Both the position numbers and the translations under genes were made by a program. From JAPPHA01 sp965242975 (lineage in GTDB: Bacteria; Pseudomonadota; Alphaproteobacteria; Rhodobacterales; Rhodobacteraceae), in the NCBI GenBank assembly GCA_965242975.1, contig CBDETS010000007.1:2542001-2606000 (forward strand): a stretch of DNA of 64,000 bases. The letters are read 5' to 3'. The notes under the pieces were generated by a model. That model had not been told where the DNA came from. It worked only from the letters and a program-made list of their open reading frames with translations, and did no database searches. Of this stretch, positions 54,561-63,888 are shown one piece after another; the first letter of the stretch is position 1; every line of letters begins with the position of its first letter.

Positions 54561-55052
54561 TCAGGTCGCGCGCGCCGGATCTTCCCGCCATAGCTGGCGC
54601 GCGCGGGTGAGTATTGCATTTTCGACTTCGCGAACGGTGGCCGCACTGGCCGACCCTTGCCGGGTCTGGATTGCAACTTTCAGCGAACGCGCGTCCAGGG
54701 CGGCGTCGGATACCAGGACCGTCACCTTGTAATCCTTGGTCGCGCCCGGCGCCCGTCCCCAATCGTAGATCATTGTACCGAAAAACGGGTCGGCCGACTC
54801 CAGGGGCAGAAAACCGAAGGTTTCCAGTGCGGCGTGCCAGATGTACTTGTTGACCGCAACACCGGTCTCCGGTCCCTGAGGTTCAAAGAGATCCCAGATC
54901 GTTTCGCGCTCTTCTCCACGGAAACCTTCAGGAGCATTCTGACGTTGAGCCGCTGCCGCTTCACGAGACTGCGCCTTGCTCCGTTCGCCACCTGACCCGC
55001 AACCGGCAAGAATTGCCGCGCAGAGCACCACCAATGTCAGCTGCCTTTGCAT
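54561..55052 (-). CDS. DUF3576 family lipoprotein
   Basis: This 163-residue protein has a signal peptide with lipobox ILAGC, then ETIWDLFEPQGPETGVAVNKYIW and GTMIYDWGRAPGATKDYKVTV, the features of the DUF3576 family found in alphaproteobacteria. It probably sits in the outer membrane facing the periplasm. Its function is unknown. ATG 55052 has AGG-type support. It is upstream of leuS in the same direction. Confidence 0.88.
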   Translation of the reverse strand: MQRQLTLVVLCAAILAGCGSGGERSKAQSREAAAAQRQNAPEGFRGEERETIWDLFEPQGPETGVAVNKYIWHAALETFGFLPLESADPFFGTMIYDWGRAPGATKDYKVTVLVSDAALDARSLKVAIQTRQGSASAATVREVENAILTRARQLWREDPARAT

Positions 55053-55189
55053 CGCCTGTCCCAAGTTCCGGAAGCATATTTTAAGCTGTCTAGTAACCTT
55101 TCGGGCCTACGTAAACAAGTCTATTGACCGACCTGAACCCGTTGGTGGTTTGACATTCCCCATCCCTGACCATAGCCTGAAACCCGGTC

Positions 55190-55265
55190 GGGCCCGTAGC
55201 TCAGTTGGTAGAGCAGCTGACTCTTAATCAGTAGGTCACAGGTTCGAATCCTGTCGGGCCCACCA
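55190..55265 (+). tRNA. tRNA-Lys (anticodon CTT)
   Basis: The 76-base gene folds as a standard cloverleaf: acceptor stem GGGCCCG/CGGGCCC, D-arm with AGCTCAGTTGGTAGAGC, anticodon loop CTCTTAA with CTT at 55223-55225, and T-arm with GGTTCGAATCC. CCA is encoded. It decodes AAG. The 3' end borders a lower-GC toxin-antitoxin segment. Confidence 0.97.
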
Positions 55266-55546
55266 AGTTTCAGTATTTGACAAGAATGGCAACTGCTTGC
55301 CTCTCCTGGGCGAAACCTCGGCATAATCCGGATCTATGTTGCGGCCTTTCCCGCTGCAGGAACTGGGTAGTGCTCGTGACCTTTCGCCCCGTGTCGAGCA
55401 AGAACGCGGCACTTTGTGCGGCCGGGGAAGAACAGGAGCGAATTTCTGCACATGCCCGATTGTCCGAAAACGCCATCACATACAAATTCGGCACGCCCGG
55501 GTACCGGATCGTACACATCTTCACATGATTATGGTAACATCACGGC

Positions 55547-55762
55547 ATGAAGAAGATAGCCATCAAGCATTCAGCTAAAGTCGGTCGCTTTGTCCCAAAG
55601 CCATTGGGAAAAGCCAAGGCAGAGAAATTCTCGAAAGTTGAAGGTATGACGATCAGTCGAAAATCGGCAAAGACGCTCTCGGACTTTGAAGGGCGCGGCC
55701 TGAAGGGCGATGCATTGCGCTCGGCCATCAACGGATCTTTCATCAAGAAGAGCAGGAAGTGA
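55547..55762 (+). CDS. Small protein, probable antitoxin of the Fic pair
   Basis: This 71-residue basic protein ends with a helical stretch SRKSAKTLSDFEGRGLKGDALRSAI resembling the small YhfG/VbhA-type antitoxins that bind Fic proteins. Its stop overlaps the Fic start by four bases (GTGA). I cannot find the canonical inhibitory motif (S/T)xxxE(G/N): the Glu residues here do not have Ser/Thr at position -4. Its GC content is visibly lower than that of neighbours. Confidence 0.75.
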   Translation: MKKIAIKHSAKVGRFVPKPLGKAKAEKFSKVEGMTISRKSAKTLSDFEGRGLKGDALRSAINGSFIKKSRK

Positions 55763-56361
55763 GTCGCTACCGCGCGACAGACGACCCTCTTTGCTATCCC
55801 GGCACCCAAGTTCTCAGGAACAAAGCCGGTTTGACGGACCAGAACCGACTCGACCAATTCGAGCAGCTGATGTTCCTGACCCGCTCAGAGGAACCGCTAC
55901 CCGCGGGAGACCTCGACTACACACACGATAAGGCGATCCACCATCACTTCTTCCAGGACGTGTATGATTGGGCAGGCCAGGCACGTGAGATTCGGACAGG
56001 CAAAGCTGGCAACTGGTTTTGCTGTCCTGAGTATGTCGACGGCGAAATGAATAGGCTCTTTGCGGAACTGGCAGATGAAGATCTCCTCTCGCAGATTGGT
56101 AACGTCAACGACTTTGCCAAGCGTTCCAGCCACTATATTGCCGAAATCAACGCGGTTCATCCGTTTCGAGACGGAAACGGCCGGTGCCAACTGACGCTCC
56201 TCAATGTCTTGATGGAACGGGCAGGTATCGAGATGGATGTAGGTCGCCTCGACCCCGAGGCATTCATGGAAGCGATGATTTCGAGTTTTTTTGGAGACAA
56301 CGACCCGCTAACCTGTGCAATCGTCGCGATCGCGAAGTCGGGGCAACCTGCCGGGACTTGA
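55759..56361 (+). CDS. Fic/DOC family protein (adenylyltransferase-type toxin)
   Basis: This 200-residue Fic-fold protein would transfer AMP (or a related group) to a target protein. The Fic motif is HPFRDGNGRCQL (residues 134-145). His134, Asp/Gly-Asn and Arg142 are kept, but the second Arg of HPFx(D/E)GNGRxxR is Leu145. The flap region WAGQAREIRTGK (71-82) is typical. GTG 55759 overlaps the antitoxin stop. Activity may be altered by the Leu. The pair lies next to tRNA-Lys, a common site for acquired DNA. Confidence 0.92.
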   Translation: MSRYRATDDPLCYPGTQVLRNKAGLTDQNRLDQFEQLMFLTRSEEPLPAGDLDYTHDKAIHHHFFQDVYDWAGQAREIRTGKAGNWFCCPEYVDGEMNRLFAELADEDLLSQIGNVNDFAKRSSHYIAEINAVHPFRDGNGRCQLTLLNVLMERAGIEMDVGRLDPEAFMEAMISSFFGDNDPLTCAIVAIAKSGQPAGT

Positions 56362-56689
56362 TTTGCCGTTGAGGAAGTGTTCCTGCGCCTATGGCTTGAA
56401 GCCCATGCCTGAGCATATTGATCATCACCAATCCCTCCGACCCAAATAGAGAGACAGGGCCTCGGAGATACCTCTCCAAATCATTTCGTGATTCCCAAGC
56501 CGTATCCGACATCGGAATCAAAGGGCGCTGCCACATTGACCTGACGCCAAGTCCGGGTTTACTTGCCGCCGGGAAGCTCGATCAGCCTGTCCCTGACACT
56601 GGGAATGATCCCGGATCTGATGAACGGTTCTTCGGCGCACATGGCGTGGAGGAACCATATCGGACAGCCCGGTTGGAAACAGCTTGACC
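56362..56689. other. No gene identified
   Basis: About 330 bases between the Fic gene and the cytochrome b561 gene hold only short frames without recognisable content. No copy of the tRNA 3' end is visible here. Confidence 0.4.
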
Positions 56690-57226
56690 TCACATCATTC
56701 GCCGCAACGTACCGATTCCGTCCCACAACTGGTGCTTCACAGCCGCGCCGGCATGCCCGGCGACAAGGAGGAGCACCCCGTAACTTGCGTAGTAATGTAC
56801 CAGCTCCGCCCAATCGCGCGTGGAATCGTCAACTGGGACCATGGCCGGAATGTTCACGCCGCCGAAGATCTCGAAACCCGATCCAGCCGATGTCGTGAAA
56901 AGATAGCCAGAGACTGGAATCGCGACCATCATGCACAAAAGCATGAAATGCATCGCGTGGGCTGCCTGTCGTTGCCAACGAGGGATCTCTGCCTGGATCG
57001 GCGGCGACGGCGACACAACCTTCCAGATCAGAAAAGCAAGCGCGAGACCGACCGTCACCATGCCGAACGATCTGTGCAGCGTCAGCGCCAAACCGTAGAG
57101 CGGGTCATAGTAATCCAGCCCGACCATCCACCAGCCGAGCCAAATCAGGCCGATCATCGTGAACGCGAGCAGCCAGTGCAGAAGCTTGCTGAACAGACCG
57201 TAGCGGGTGGCTGAATTCCCGATCAC
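56690..57226 (-). CDS. Cytochrome b561 family protein
   Basis: This 178-residue four-helix membrane protein has heme-ligand His residues in the first helix (SKLLHWLLAF), in TLHRSFGMVTVGL, and in helices 3 and 4 (AHAMHFMLLC, GHAGAAVKHQLWD). E. coli YceJ is the close analogue. It lies 26 bases after the yceI gene, and the pair is common in proteobacteria. Confidence 0.92.
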   Translation of the reverse strand: MIGNSATRYGLFSKLLHWLLAFTMIGLIWLGWWMVGLDYYDPLYGLALTLHRSFGMVTVGLALAFLIWKVVSPSPPIQAEIPRWQRQAAHAMHFMLLCMMVAIPVSGYLFTTSAGSGFEIFGGVNIPAMVPVDDSTRDWAELVHYYASYGVLLLVAGHAGAAVKHQLWDGIGTLRRMM

Positions 57227-57252
57227 TGCGCCCCCGGGGCCTCGCCGGGCGC

Positions 57253-57840
57253 TTATTGCCTGATTGCTTCGATATAAAGGTCCATGATGACTTCTCCGTC
57301 AACCGGACCCATTCTGCGCCCGCCGGTGAATTCGGTCGGATCGAGCGCATACCGGCCTTCAAAACCAACCCGGTAACCGCCCCACGGGTCGCCACCCTCG
57401 CCGATCAGCGCGACGTCGAACGAGATACTTCGGGTCGTGCCGAGAAACGTGAGGTCGCCTGAAAGAACCCCCCCCGACCTGTCGCCTTCAAAACCTGTAC
57501 TGACGAATGTCGCCGTCGGATACTCGCCGACATTCAGATACCTGCTGCCGCGCAGATGCCTGTCACGCTCCGCATGATTTGAGTCAATACTCGCCATATC
57601 GATTTCAAATTCGATCGATTGCGCCTCCGGGCCCGCCTCCGGGTCGTAGGTCATTTTTCCGTCGAACTGGTTGAATCGACCAACAAGCCAGCTGAAGCCG
57701 ATGTGCAGGGTCTTGAACTGAACAAAAGAGTGCGCGTGATCGATCCTGTAATCCGCCGCGACCGCCGGAGCCAGCGGTCCTGAAACGCCACAGGCAACCG
57801 CAATTGCCGCGAGAATGCTTGAACGTGCGTGTGTGAACAT
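57253..57840 (-). CDS. YceI-family periplasmic lipid-binding-like protein
   Basis: This 195-residue protein has a Sec signal (ILAAIAVACGVSGPLAPAVAA) followed by a beta-barrel domain with YRIDHAHSFVQFKTLHIGF and the GDLTFLGTTRSISFDV stretch. YceI proteins can bind polyisoprenoids. ATG 57840 has AGAGGAA upstream. It is transcribed ahead of the b561 gene. Confidence 0.93.
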   Translation of the reverse strand: MFTHARSSILAAIAVACGVSGPLAPAVAADYRIDHAHSFVQFKTLHIGFSWLVGRFNQFDGKMTYDPEAGPEAQSIEFEIDMASIDSNHAERDRHLRGSRYLNVGEYPTATFVSTGFEGDRSGGVLSGDLTFLGTTRSISFDVALIGEGGDPWGGYRVGFEGRYALDPTEFTGGRRMGPVDGEVIMDLYIEAIRQ

Positions 57841-58020
57841 GAGAATTCCTCTTTGGTCAGTTTCCTGCGCATACGGCACATCGGGTCATTGTCCGTTCGC
57901 CCCGCAAGGAAAGACACATTGTCAATGACGTGCCGGTTCTCCGGAAAGATGCCAGGTCACCATCTATCCCGAGGCACCTGGAGAAATCTCCCCGGTCCGG
58001 ATCCGACGCCTTCCCGACCC

Positions 58021-59937
58021 TCACGTGGTCTTTCCAAGGGCCGTGCATACGGTCTTCACAATGCTGGCCTCGTCCAACCCGGCCTGGACGACCTCGCGCC
58101 GCGGCGTATCCTGATCCAGGAATTCGTCAGGCATGACCATCGGACGAAACCGAATTCCCCGATCCAGTACTCCATTCGCTGCCAGAACGTGAACAACCTG
58201 GGTCGAGAATCCGCCGAGAGAGCCTTCTTCCACGGTCACGAAAACCTCGTGATTCCGGGCCAATTGCATTACAAGATCCTGATCGATCGGCTTCGCGAAG
58301 CGGGCGTCAGCCACCGTTGCCGAAACTCCGCTTTCGTCAAGTTCTTCTGCGGCCGCGAGACAATCGGACAGCCTGGCCCCGTAGGAAAGCAGCGCCACAC
58401 TGGTCCCTTCCCTGAGAACACGGCCCGTGCCCGGACTGAGAATTTCGGGCTCGCCCGGAAGGTCGGCTCCTGTCCCGCTTCCGCGTGGATAGCGAAACGC
58501 CACGGGACCGTCGTCGAAGGCGGCCGCGGTTGCGACCATGTGCACCAACTCGGCCTCGTCCGCAGCGGCCATCAGGACCATTCCGGGCACGCAACCCATG
58601 TAGGCAATGTCAAACGCTCCGCAATGCGTCTGGCCGTCAGCTCCGACGTAGCCCGCTCGATCGAGCGCAAATCGAACCGGAATGCCCTGAAGCGCGACAT
58701 CATGAACGATCTGATCATATGCACGCTGAAGAAACGTTGAATAAATCGCTGCAAACGGCTTCATTCCGTCGGCAGCCAGGCCAGCGGCGAACGTCACGGC
58801 GTGTTGTTCGGCGAGTCCGACATCGAAACTCCGATCCGGGAAAACCTCCGCAAATCTGTCGACGCCGGTACCGGATGGCATGGCCGCCGTAATCGCGACG
58901 ATCCTGTTGTCGGCCTTGGCTTCCCGGATCAAGGCATCGGAAAACACCCGTGTGTAGCTGGGTGCATTTGGCTTCGCCTTGGCCATCTTGCCGGTCGCGA
59001 CATCGAAGCGGCTGACGCCATGATACTTGTCACTGGACCGCTCGGCAGGCGGATAGCCCTTTCCCTTTTGTGTAACTGCATGGATCAGTATCGGACCGGC
59101 AACATCGCTGTCGCGGACATTGCGGATTACAGGCAACAAGTGATCCAGATTGTGGCCATCGATCGGACCGACGTAATAGAGCCCCAACTCTTCGAAAAGG
59201 ACACCACCGGCCAATACGCCCCGGGCAATTCCCTCCGCCCGACGCGCCGCGGAGCGGACAGGCTTGGGTATTCGGTCGCTCAGGTTGAGACCAAAATCCC
59301 TGATCGACAAGAAGGATCTCGATGAAATCAACTGCGACAGGTACCCGGACAATGCGCCGACAGGACGCGCGATCGACATTTCATTATCGTTGAGAATAAT
59401 GATGAGCTTGTTGTCCATGGCGCCGGCATTGTTGAACGCCTCGAAGGCCATGCCTCCGGTCATGGCCCCGTCGCCAATGACGGCGACTACATGGTTCTCT
59501 CTGCCCTGGAGATCGCGTGAAACGGCAAATCCCAGGGCGGCTGAAACCGATGTCGATGCATGGGCGGCTCCAAACGGATCATACTCGCTTTCAGACCTCT
59601 TCGTGAATCCCGACAGCCCTCCCCCCTGCCTCAAAGTCCGAATACGGCCACGACGGCCGGTCAGAATCTTGTGGGGATACACCTGGTGCCCGACATCCCA
59701 AATGATCTTGTCCCTGGGCGTGTCAAACAAATAGTGTAACACGACCGTAAGCTCGACAACCCCAAGACTGGCGCCAAGGTGTCCACCGGTCTCCGAGACC
59801 ACATCGATCGTTTCCGACCTCAATTCCCGGACAACCTGTTTCAGGCGCGCAGAATTCAGACGTCTGAGGTCATCAGGAATCTGAATCTCGTCAAGAAGTG
59901 GCGTGTTTTCCAATACCGGCGGTCCATTCGTGCCCAA
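58021..59937 (-). CDS. dxs: 1-deoxy-D-xylulose-5-phosphate synthase
   Basis: This 638-residue thiamine diphosphate enzyme condenses pyruvate and glyceraldehyde 3-phosphate in the MEP isoprenoid pathway. It shows HLGASLGVVELTVVLHYLF, the TPP motif GDGAMTGGMAFEAFNNAG, and the C-terminal transketolase domains with SFDVGLAEQHAVTFAAGLA. The length is normal. No ispA or xseB lies next to it, unlike in many alphaproteobacteria. Confidence 0.97.
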   Translation of the reverse strand: MGTNGPPVLENTPLLDEIQIPDDLRRLNSARLKQVVRELRSETIDVVSETGGHLGASLGVVELTVVLHYLFDTPRDKIIWDVGHQVYPHKILTGRRGRIRTLRQGGGLSGFTKRSESEYDPFGAAHASTSVSAALGFAVSRDLQGRENHVVAVIGDGAMTGGMAFEAFNNAGAMDNKLIIILNDNEMSIARPVGALSGYLSQLISSRSFLSIRDFGLNLSDRIPKPVRSAARRAEGIARGVLAGGVLFEELGLYYVGPIDGHNLDHLLPVIRNVRDSDVAGPILIHAVTQKGKGYPPAERSSDKYHGVSRFDVATGKMAKAKPNAPSYTRVFSDALIREAKADNRIVAITAAMPSGTGVDRFAEVFPDRSFDVGLAEQHAVTFAAGLAADGMKPFAAIYSTFLQRAYDQIVHDVALQGIPVRFALDRAGYVGADGQTHCGAFDIAYMGCVPGMVLMAAADEAELVHMVATAAAFDDGPVAFRYPRGSGTGADLPGEPEILSPGTGRVLREGTSVALLSYGARLSDCLAAAEELDESGVSATVADARFAKPIDQDLVMQLARNHEVFVTVEEGSLGGFSTQVVHVLAANGVLDRGIRFRPMVMPDEFLDQDTPRREVVQAGLDEASIVKTVCTALGKTT

Positions 59938-60152
59938 GAGATTTCAAGCTCGCCGAACGCGCATGCAGGTGAACCCGACGTGCGGTCACGGACTCAGACT
60001 CTCTGTCGTTGATATTTCCTGAAAACATGCGTCCCAGTCAAGCGCGATCGGCCTGACAAACGTGTATCCGGCGAGACCGTAATCTCAGGTTTCGCATGGC
60101 CGTCCGGGAACATGCGCGACGCGGAGGTCGTCAAAAGGCACCGGTGTGCCGA

Positions 60153-61163
60153 TCACAGCAAGTCGTTGACGCATGAATCCAGGAAGGCCTCGAATTCCGG
60201 GTCGTTGCCCGGACTGCCGACACAATGACCCCACGGAGAATCGTACACACGCAACTCGGCATTGGGCATGTATCCGGCTTCGATCTCGTTGTCTTCCGGA
60301 GGAAAATACAGGTCCTGGGCACAGGGCAGAAGAATGGCACGGGCCCGGATCGAACGCAGCGCTTTCTCGAAGTCGCCGCCAAATTCCGCACTGTCGCTTA
60401 CATCGGCGAGCTGCCAACTCGTTAACATTGCCAGAAGGTCGTTGGCGTCCCATTCCTCCGCGTGCTCCCGCGCCCACTCGTCGAGGAGTTCACCTGGATT
60501 GTTGAAGCCGAGCTTCCGGTAGAGGCCGTTACGGAAAAAAGTCTGGGAGTATGCCCAGCCGGCGTAGACAGTTCCGAATGCCCTCAGTCCTTCTTTCGGC
60601 GGTTCGCGATACTCACCTCCGTTCCAAAGCGGATCGGCCAGCAATGACGCCTTGACGCCTTCGAGGAACACCCAGTTGTGTGGCGATGTTCGCGCCGACG
60701 CGCAAAAGGGCAGAATCGCGTCGACCAGGTCAGGATACCGGATCGCCCACGAGTACGCCTGACATCCGGCCATGGACCAGCCCATAACCAGCCGAAGCCT
60801 CCGGACCCCCAGTTCCCCGGTGAGCAACCGATGCTGGCATGCCACGTTGTCGGAGAGCCGGACCACGGGAAATGACGCGCCCCGACACGACGTCACCGCG
60901 TTGCTGGGTGACGTCGAAAGGCCGTTTCCGAACATGTTGATCGACACGATAAAATGCCGCGATGGGTCCAGCGCGCGTCCCGGGCCGAAATACCCCTCGT
61001 TACGGAGATGGGTGCCCGTATAGAATGTCGGCAGGAGTACGGCGTTGTCCCCGTTCTCGTTCAAACGGCCATAGGTCTTGTACGCAAGAGCGGCTGAACG
61101 GAGAGACGCACCGGATTCGAGGCAAACGTCACCAAGTTCGAACGTCTTGTAATCCGTATCCAA
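60153..61163 (-). CDS. Alpha/beta-hydrolase, homoserine O-acetyltransferase (MetX)-like
   Basis: This 336-residue protein resembles MetX-family acyltransferases. The nucleophile elbow is GWSMAGCQAYSW and the other triad residues are likely Asp in CAQDLYFPPEDN and His in SPWGHCVGSPG. SNAVTSCRGASFPVV differs from the classic MetX sequence, so the acceptor may not be homoserine. It follows the GS-family ligase gene with an 18-base gap, so both may serve the same pathway. Confidence 0.85.
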   Translation of the reverse strand: MDTDYKTFELGDVCLESGASLRSAALAYKTYGRLNENGDNAVLLPTFYTGTHLRNEGYFGPGRALDPSRHFIVSINMFGNGLSTSPSNAVTSCRGASFPVVRLSDNVACQHRLLTGELGVRRLRLVMGWSMAGCQAYSWAIRYPDLVDAILPFCASARTSPHNWVFLEGVKASLLADPLWNGGEYREPPKEGLRAFGTVYAGWAYSQTFFRNGLYRKLGFNNPGELLDEWAREHAEEWDANDLLAMLTSWQLADVSDSAEFGGDFEKALRSIRARAILLPCAQDLYFPPEDNEIEAGYMPNAELRVYDSPWGHCVGSPGNDPEFEAFLDSCVNDLL

Positions 61164-61181
61164 GTCCCGCTCCCCGTCGCA

Positions 61182-62597
61182 TCAATACAGTCTGAGATAC
61201 TCCTTGACCTCCCAGTCGGTGACGGCCTGGCTGTACCGCTCCCACTCGTCGACCTTGTAGCTGATGTAGGAATTCCGCATGACATGCCCCATAACCGACT
61301 CCGCGAGCGCATCCTGGCCAAGGGACTCGACGGCCGACCACAAGTTTCGCGGAAGCCTGCGAATTCCGAGTTCGCGAAACTCTTCGTCAGTCATCGCATA
61401 GAGGTCACGGTCGGTCGGAGGACCCGGATCGACCTGTTTCGTGATTCCTTCGATGGCTGCAGCCTGCGTCATCGCCAAAGCCAGGTATATGTTCATGCAC
61501 ATGTCGGCGGCACGGTTTTCGATACAATACCGGCTTTGCGGCAATCTGAACTGTGCGGATCGATTGTTGTGACCGTACGTGATGTTTGTCGGCGCCCAGG
61601 TCACCGTTCCTCCTTCCAGGCCACCGACTCTCGGAACCAGGCCGTTGTAGGAATTGACCGTTGGACAGGTCAGCGCCGTCAGCGCTTCCGAATGGGAAAT
61701 CAGTCCGCCCACGGCATGCAGGGCCGTATCCGTCCATCCCGAATCACCCGCTCCAAAAAGGTTCGCGCCAGGTCGATCAACTGACTGGAGCGAAAAGTTG
61801 ATGTGGGCACCGGATCTCCAGTCACCGACGGTCGGTTTCGGCATGAAGGTGATGAACCATCCGTGTCGCTTTGCAACTTCCTTCAGGAGAATACGAAGGA
61901 AGACCAGCCTGTCGGCCATCTCGAGAACATGCGTGTAGTGGAAGTCCAGCTCGAACTGGGAATAGGCGCCTTCCGCGACAACGTCATGCAGGTTCCAGCC
62001 CAGTTCTTCCAAGATGTCGATCATGTCCTTGAAGAACGGCATGGACTCGATCGAATACTCCAGGTCGTAGCCGAATGCCTGGCGGCGGGGGGTGATCGCG
62101 TTGGGCGGATCGTTTTCCACCGCCTTGACCGGATTGCCGTCAGCGTCGAACTTGAGTGCGATGAATTCCGGTTCGATCCCGGCACTTCCGATGAATCCTG
62201 CTTCCCTGGCGTCGCGGATTCCACGTTTCAGCGCCTGCCTGGGACAAACGTTGTAGGGACGCCCCTCCCAGAACAGATCACAGAAAATCATCGCCATGGA
62301 CCGGTCCCACGGGCAGACGTAAACGGCGTCGAGGTCCGGGATGATGATCTGGTCTGGGTCTGCCGGGGTCAGTTCAGGCACGTAGGAAACCGAATGGACG
62401 GCAAACTGCGGACCTTTCCCGATGCAGAGATCCTCGAAATCACTGATTGGCACAGGTTTCGTCTTTGGAATTCCGAACAGGTCTATCCACGCGGGCAGAA
62501 GATACTTGACGCCTTCACTCTCGAGACGTTCGCGTGTCTCCCTCATGGATTCCCTGGAAGGAATTGCAGCGTCCATTTGTTCAACGTAATCGGTCAT
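61182..62597 (-). CDS. Glutamine-synthetase-family ligase (GlnT / gamma-glutamylmethylamide synthetase-like)
   Basis: This 471-residue protein has the GS beta-grasp and catalytic domains: metal-site GIEPEFIALKF, FELDFHYT, and MPKPTVGDWRSGAHINFSL. The layout fits the GlnT or GmaS group and not the main GlnA. GmaS joins glutamate to methylamine in methylamine use; the methylamine-type genes elsewhere in the window make that attractive but unproven. ATG 62597 has a strong AAGGAGG site. Confidence 0.88.
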   Translation of the reverse strand: MTDYVEQMDAAIPSRESMRETRERLESEGVKYLLPAWIDLFGIPKTKPVPISDFEDLCIGKGPQFAVHSVSYVPELTPADPDQIIIPDLDAVYVCPWDRSMAMIFCDLFWEGRPYNVCPRQALKRGIRDAREAGFIGSAGIEPEFIALKFDADGNPVKAVENDPPNAITPRRQAFGYDLEYSIESMPFFKDMIDILEELGWNLHDVVAEGAYSQFELDFHYTHVLEMADRLVFLRILLKEVAKRHGWFITFMPKPTVGDWRSGAHINFSLQSVDRPGANLFGAGDSGWTDTALHAVGGLISHSEALTALTCPTVNSYNGLVPRVGGLEGGTVTWAPTNITYGHNNRSAQFRLPQSRYCIENRAADMCMNIYLALAMTQAAAIEGITKQVDPGPPTDRDLYAMTDEEFRELGIRRLPRNLWSAVESLGQDALAESVMGHVMRNSYISYKVDEWERYSQAVTDWEVKEYLRLY

Positions 62598-62934
62598 GTA
62601 CAACCTCCTTCCGAACCATCGAACCGCCTGAGCCGTCGAGGCACTTTCTTCGTATGTCGTGCCGGACCTTCCGTAGCACAACTATTGGCATGATCGGAAA
62701 CCCGGAAAAAGCTCAAATGTCCGGGTCCGGCCCGCAAACGACGCATGTTGGTGACGGCGACCTGTTCGCACCAAAAATACGGCACGACCTGGCCTCCCGG
62801 GCTCCAGACACCTCGCGGGCTCGATACCGGTACATCATTCGGAGGTTTTCGCAACGCCGGGTTGAGCGCTCACCGGAAAATTGCAGAATACGATCCAGCC
62901 GCAGCCCTCCAGGTCAACACGTGTCGACGACAAG

Positions 62935-63888
62935 ATGTTTCTCCCGCTCAAAGACGAGAACCCGCTGCACCGCATCGGATTTCAGTTTGTCACGGTATCC
63001 CTGATCGCGGCGTGCGTTCTCGTCTGGCTTGTCCAGGCCCAAGGAGGCGAGGCTTTCGACGCCAGGCTGGTTTTCCGTTTCGGTCTGATCCCTGAAACGA
63101 TTCTTGGCGATCGCAGGCGTGACCCTGAGATGGCGCTGGCGACACCTTGGCTGACCCTGTTCACGTCGATGTTTCTGCACGGAGGTTTCTTGCACCTCTT
63201 CGGAAACATGGTCTACCTCTGGGTCTTCGGCGACAACGTCGAAGACTCGATGGGGCATTGGCGATTCGCGTGCTTCTACCTGTTGTGCGGGGCGGCAGCG
63301 GGTATCACCCACGCGGTTGCCGGTCCGTCGTCGGTGACCCCGACCATTGGCGCGAGCGGTGCCGTATCCGGCGTCCTTGGTGCGTATTTCATGCTTTATC
63401 CGAAAAGAGGTGTCTGGGTCCTGGTTTACGTCATGCCGGTCAGATTCCCCGCGTGGAGCGTTCTCGGAGTCTGGATCGGCGGCCAATTGATTCATGCGCT
63501 CTCGTTCGGTTCGGGTGGCGGAGGAATTGCCTGGTACGCCCATATCGGGGGGTTCGTGGCCGGAGCGCTCCTCGTCATTCCCATGCGGAAACCCGAACTT
63601 CCGTTGCGCCACCTCGAGCGGGTCCCATTTGGCCCGTGGAGCCACCCCCGTCAGCCCCGAAGACCGCGAACCGGCCCTTGGGGCAAGCCCGCTTCCCGCA
63701 ATGATCCGGTTGACGATGCCACGCCGGCAGATTCACGAGGTGATGTTCAGGCTTCCGATTCCACGAATCGACGCGACATGAACTCCTCGGGGCCGTGGGG
63801 GAAACGTTCGCGAAAACCGGATTCGAGACCCAACCGGGCTGGGCGCCAAGGCGGCAAGACAGGATCCGGCAGGTCGAGGCTCAGGTGA
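62935..63888 (+). CDS. Rhomboid-family intramembrane serine protease
   Basis: This 317-residue membrane protein has the rhomboid catalytic Ser in IGASGAVSGVLGAYF and His in YAHIGGFVAGALL, with the luminal HGGFLHLFGNMVYLWVFG. A hydrophilic, Arg/Ser-rich tail of about 90 residues follows the last helix. ATG 62935 has weak ribosome-binding support. Its 3' end overlaps the converging amidohydrolase gene by 8 bases. Confidence 0.93.
   Translation: MFLPLKDENPLHRIGFQFVTVSLIAACVLVWLVQAQGGEAFDARLVFRFGLIPETILGDRRRDPEMALATPWLTLFTSMFLHGGFLHLFGNMVYLWVFGDNVEDSMGHWRFACFYLLCGAAAGITHAVAGPSSVTPTIGASGAVSGVLGAYFMLYPKRGVWVLVYVMPVRFPAWSVLGVWIGGQLIHALSFGSGGGGIAWYAHIGGFVAGALLVIPMRKPELPLRHLERVPFGPWSHPRQPRRPRTGPWGKPASRNDPVDDATPADSRGDVQASDSTNRRDMNSSGPWGKRSRKPDSRPNRAGRQGGKTGSGRSRLR

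Noticed and set aside
55190..56689. Genomic island integrated in tRNA-Lys with a duplicated tRNA end
   Set aside because: I looked for a copy of the tRNA 3' end downstream and found none, and there is no integrase gene, so I report only the adjacency.
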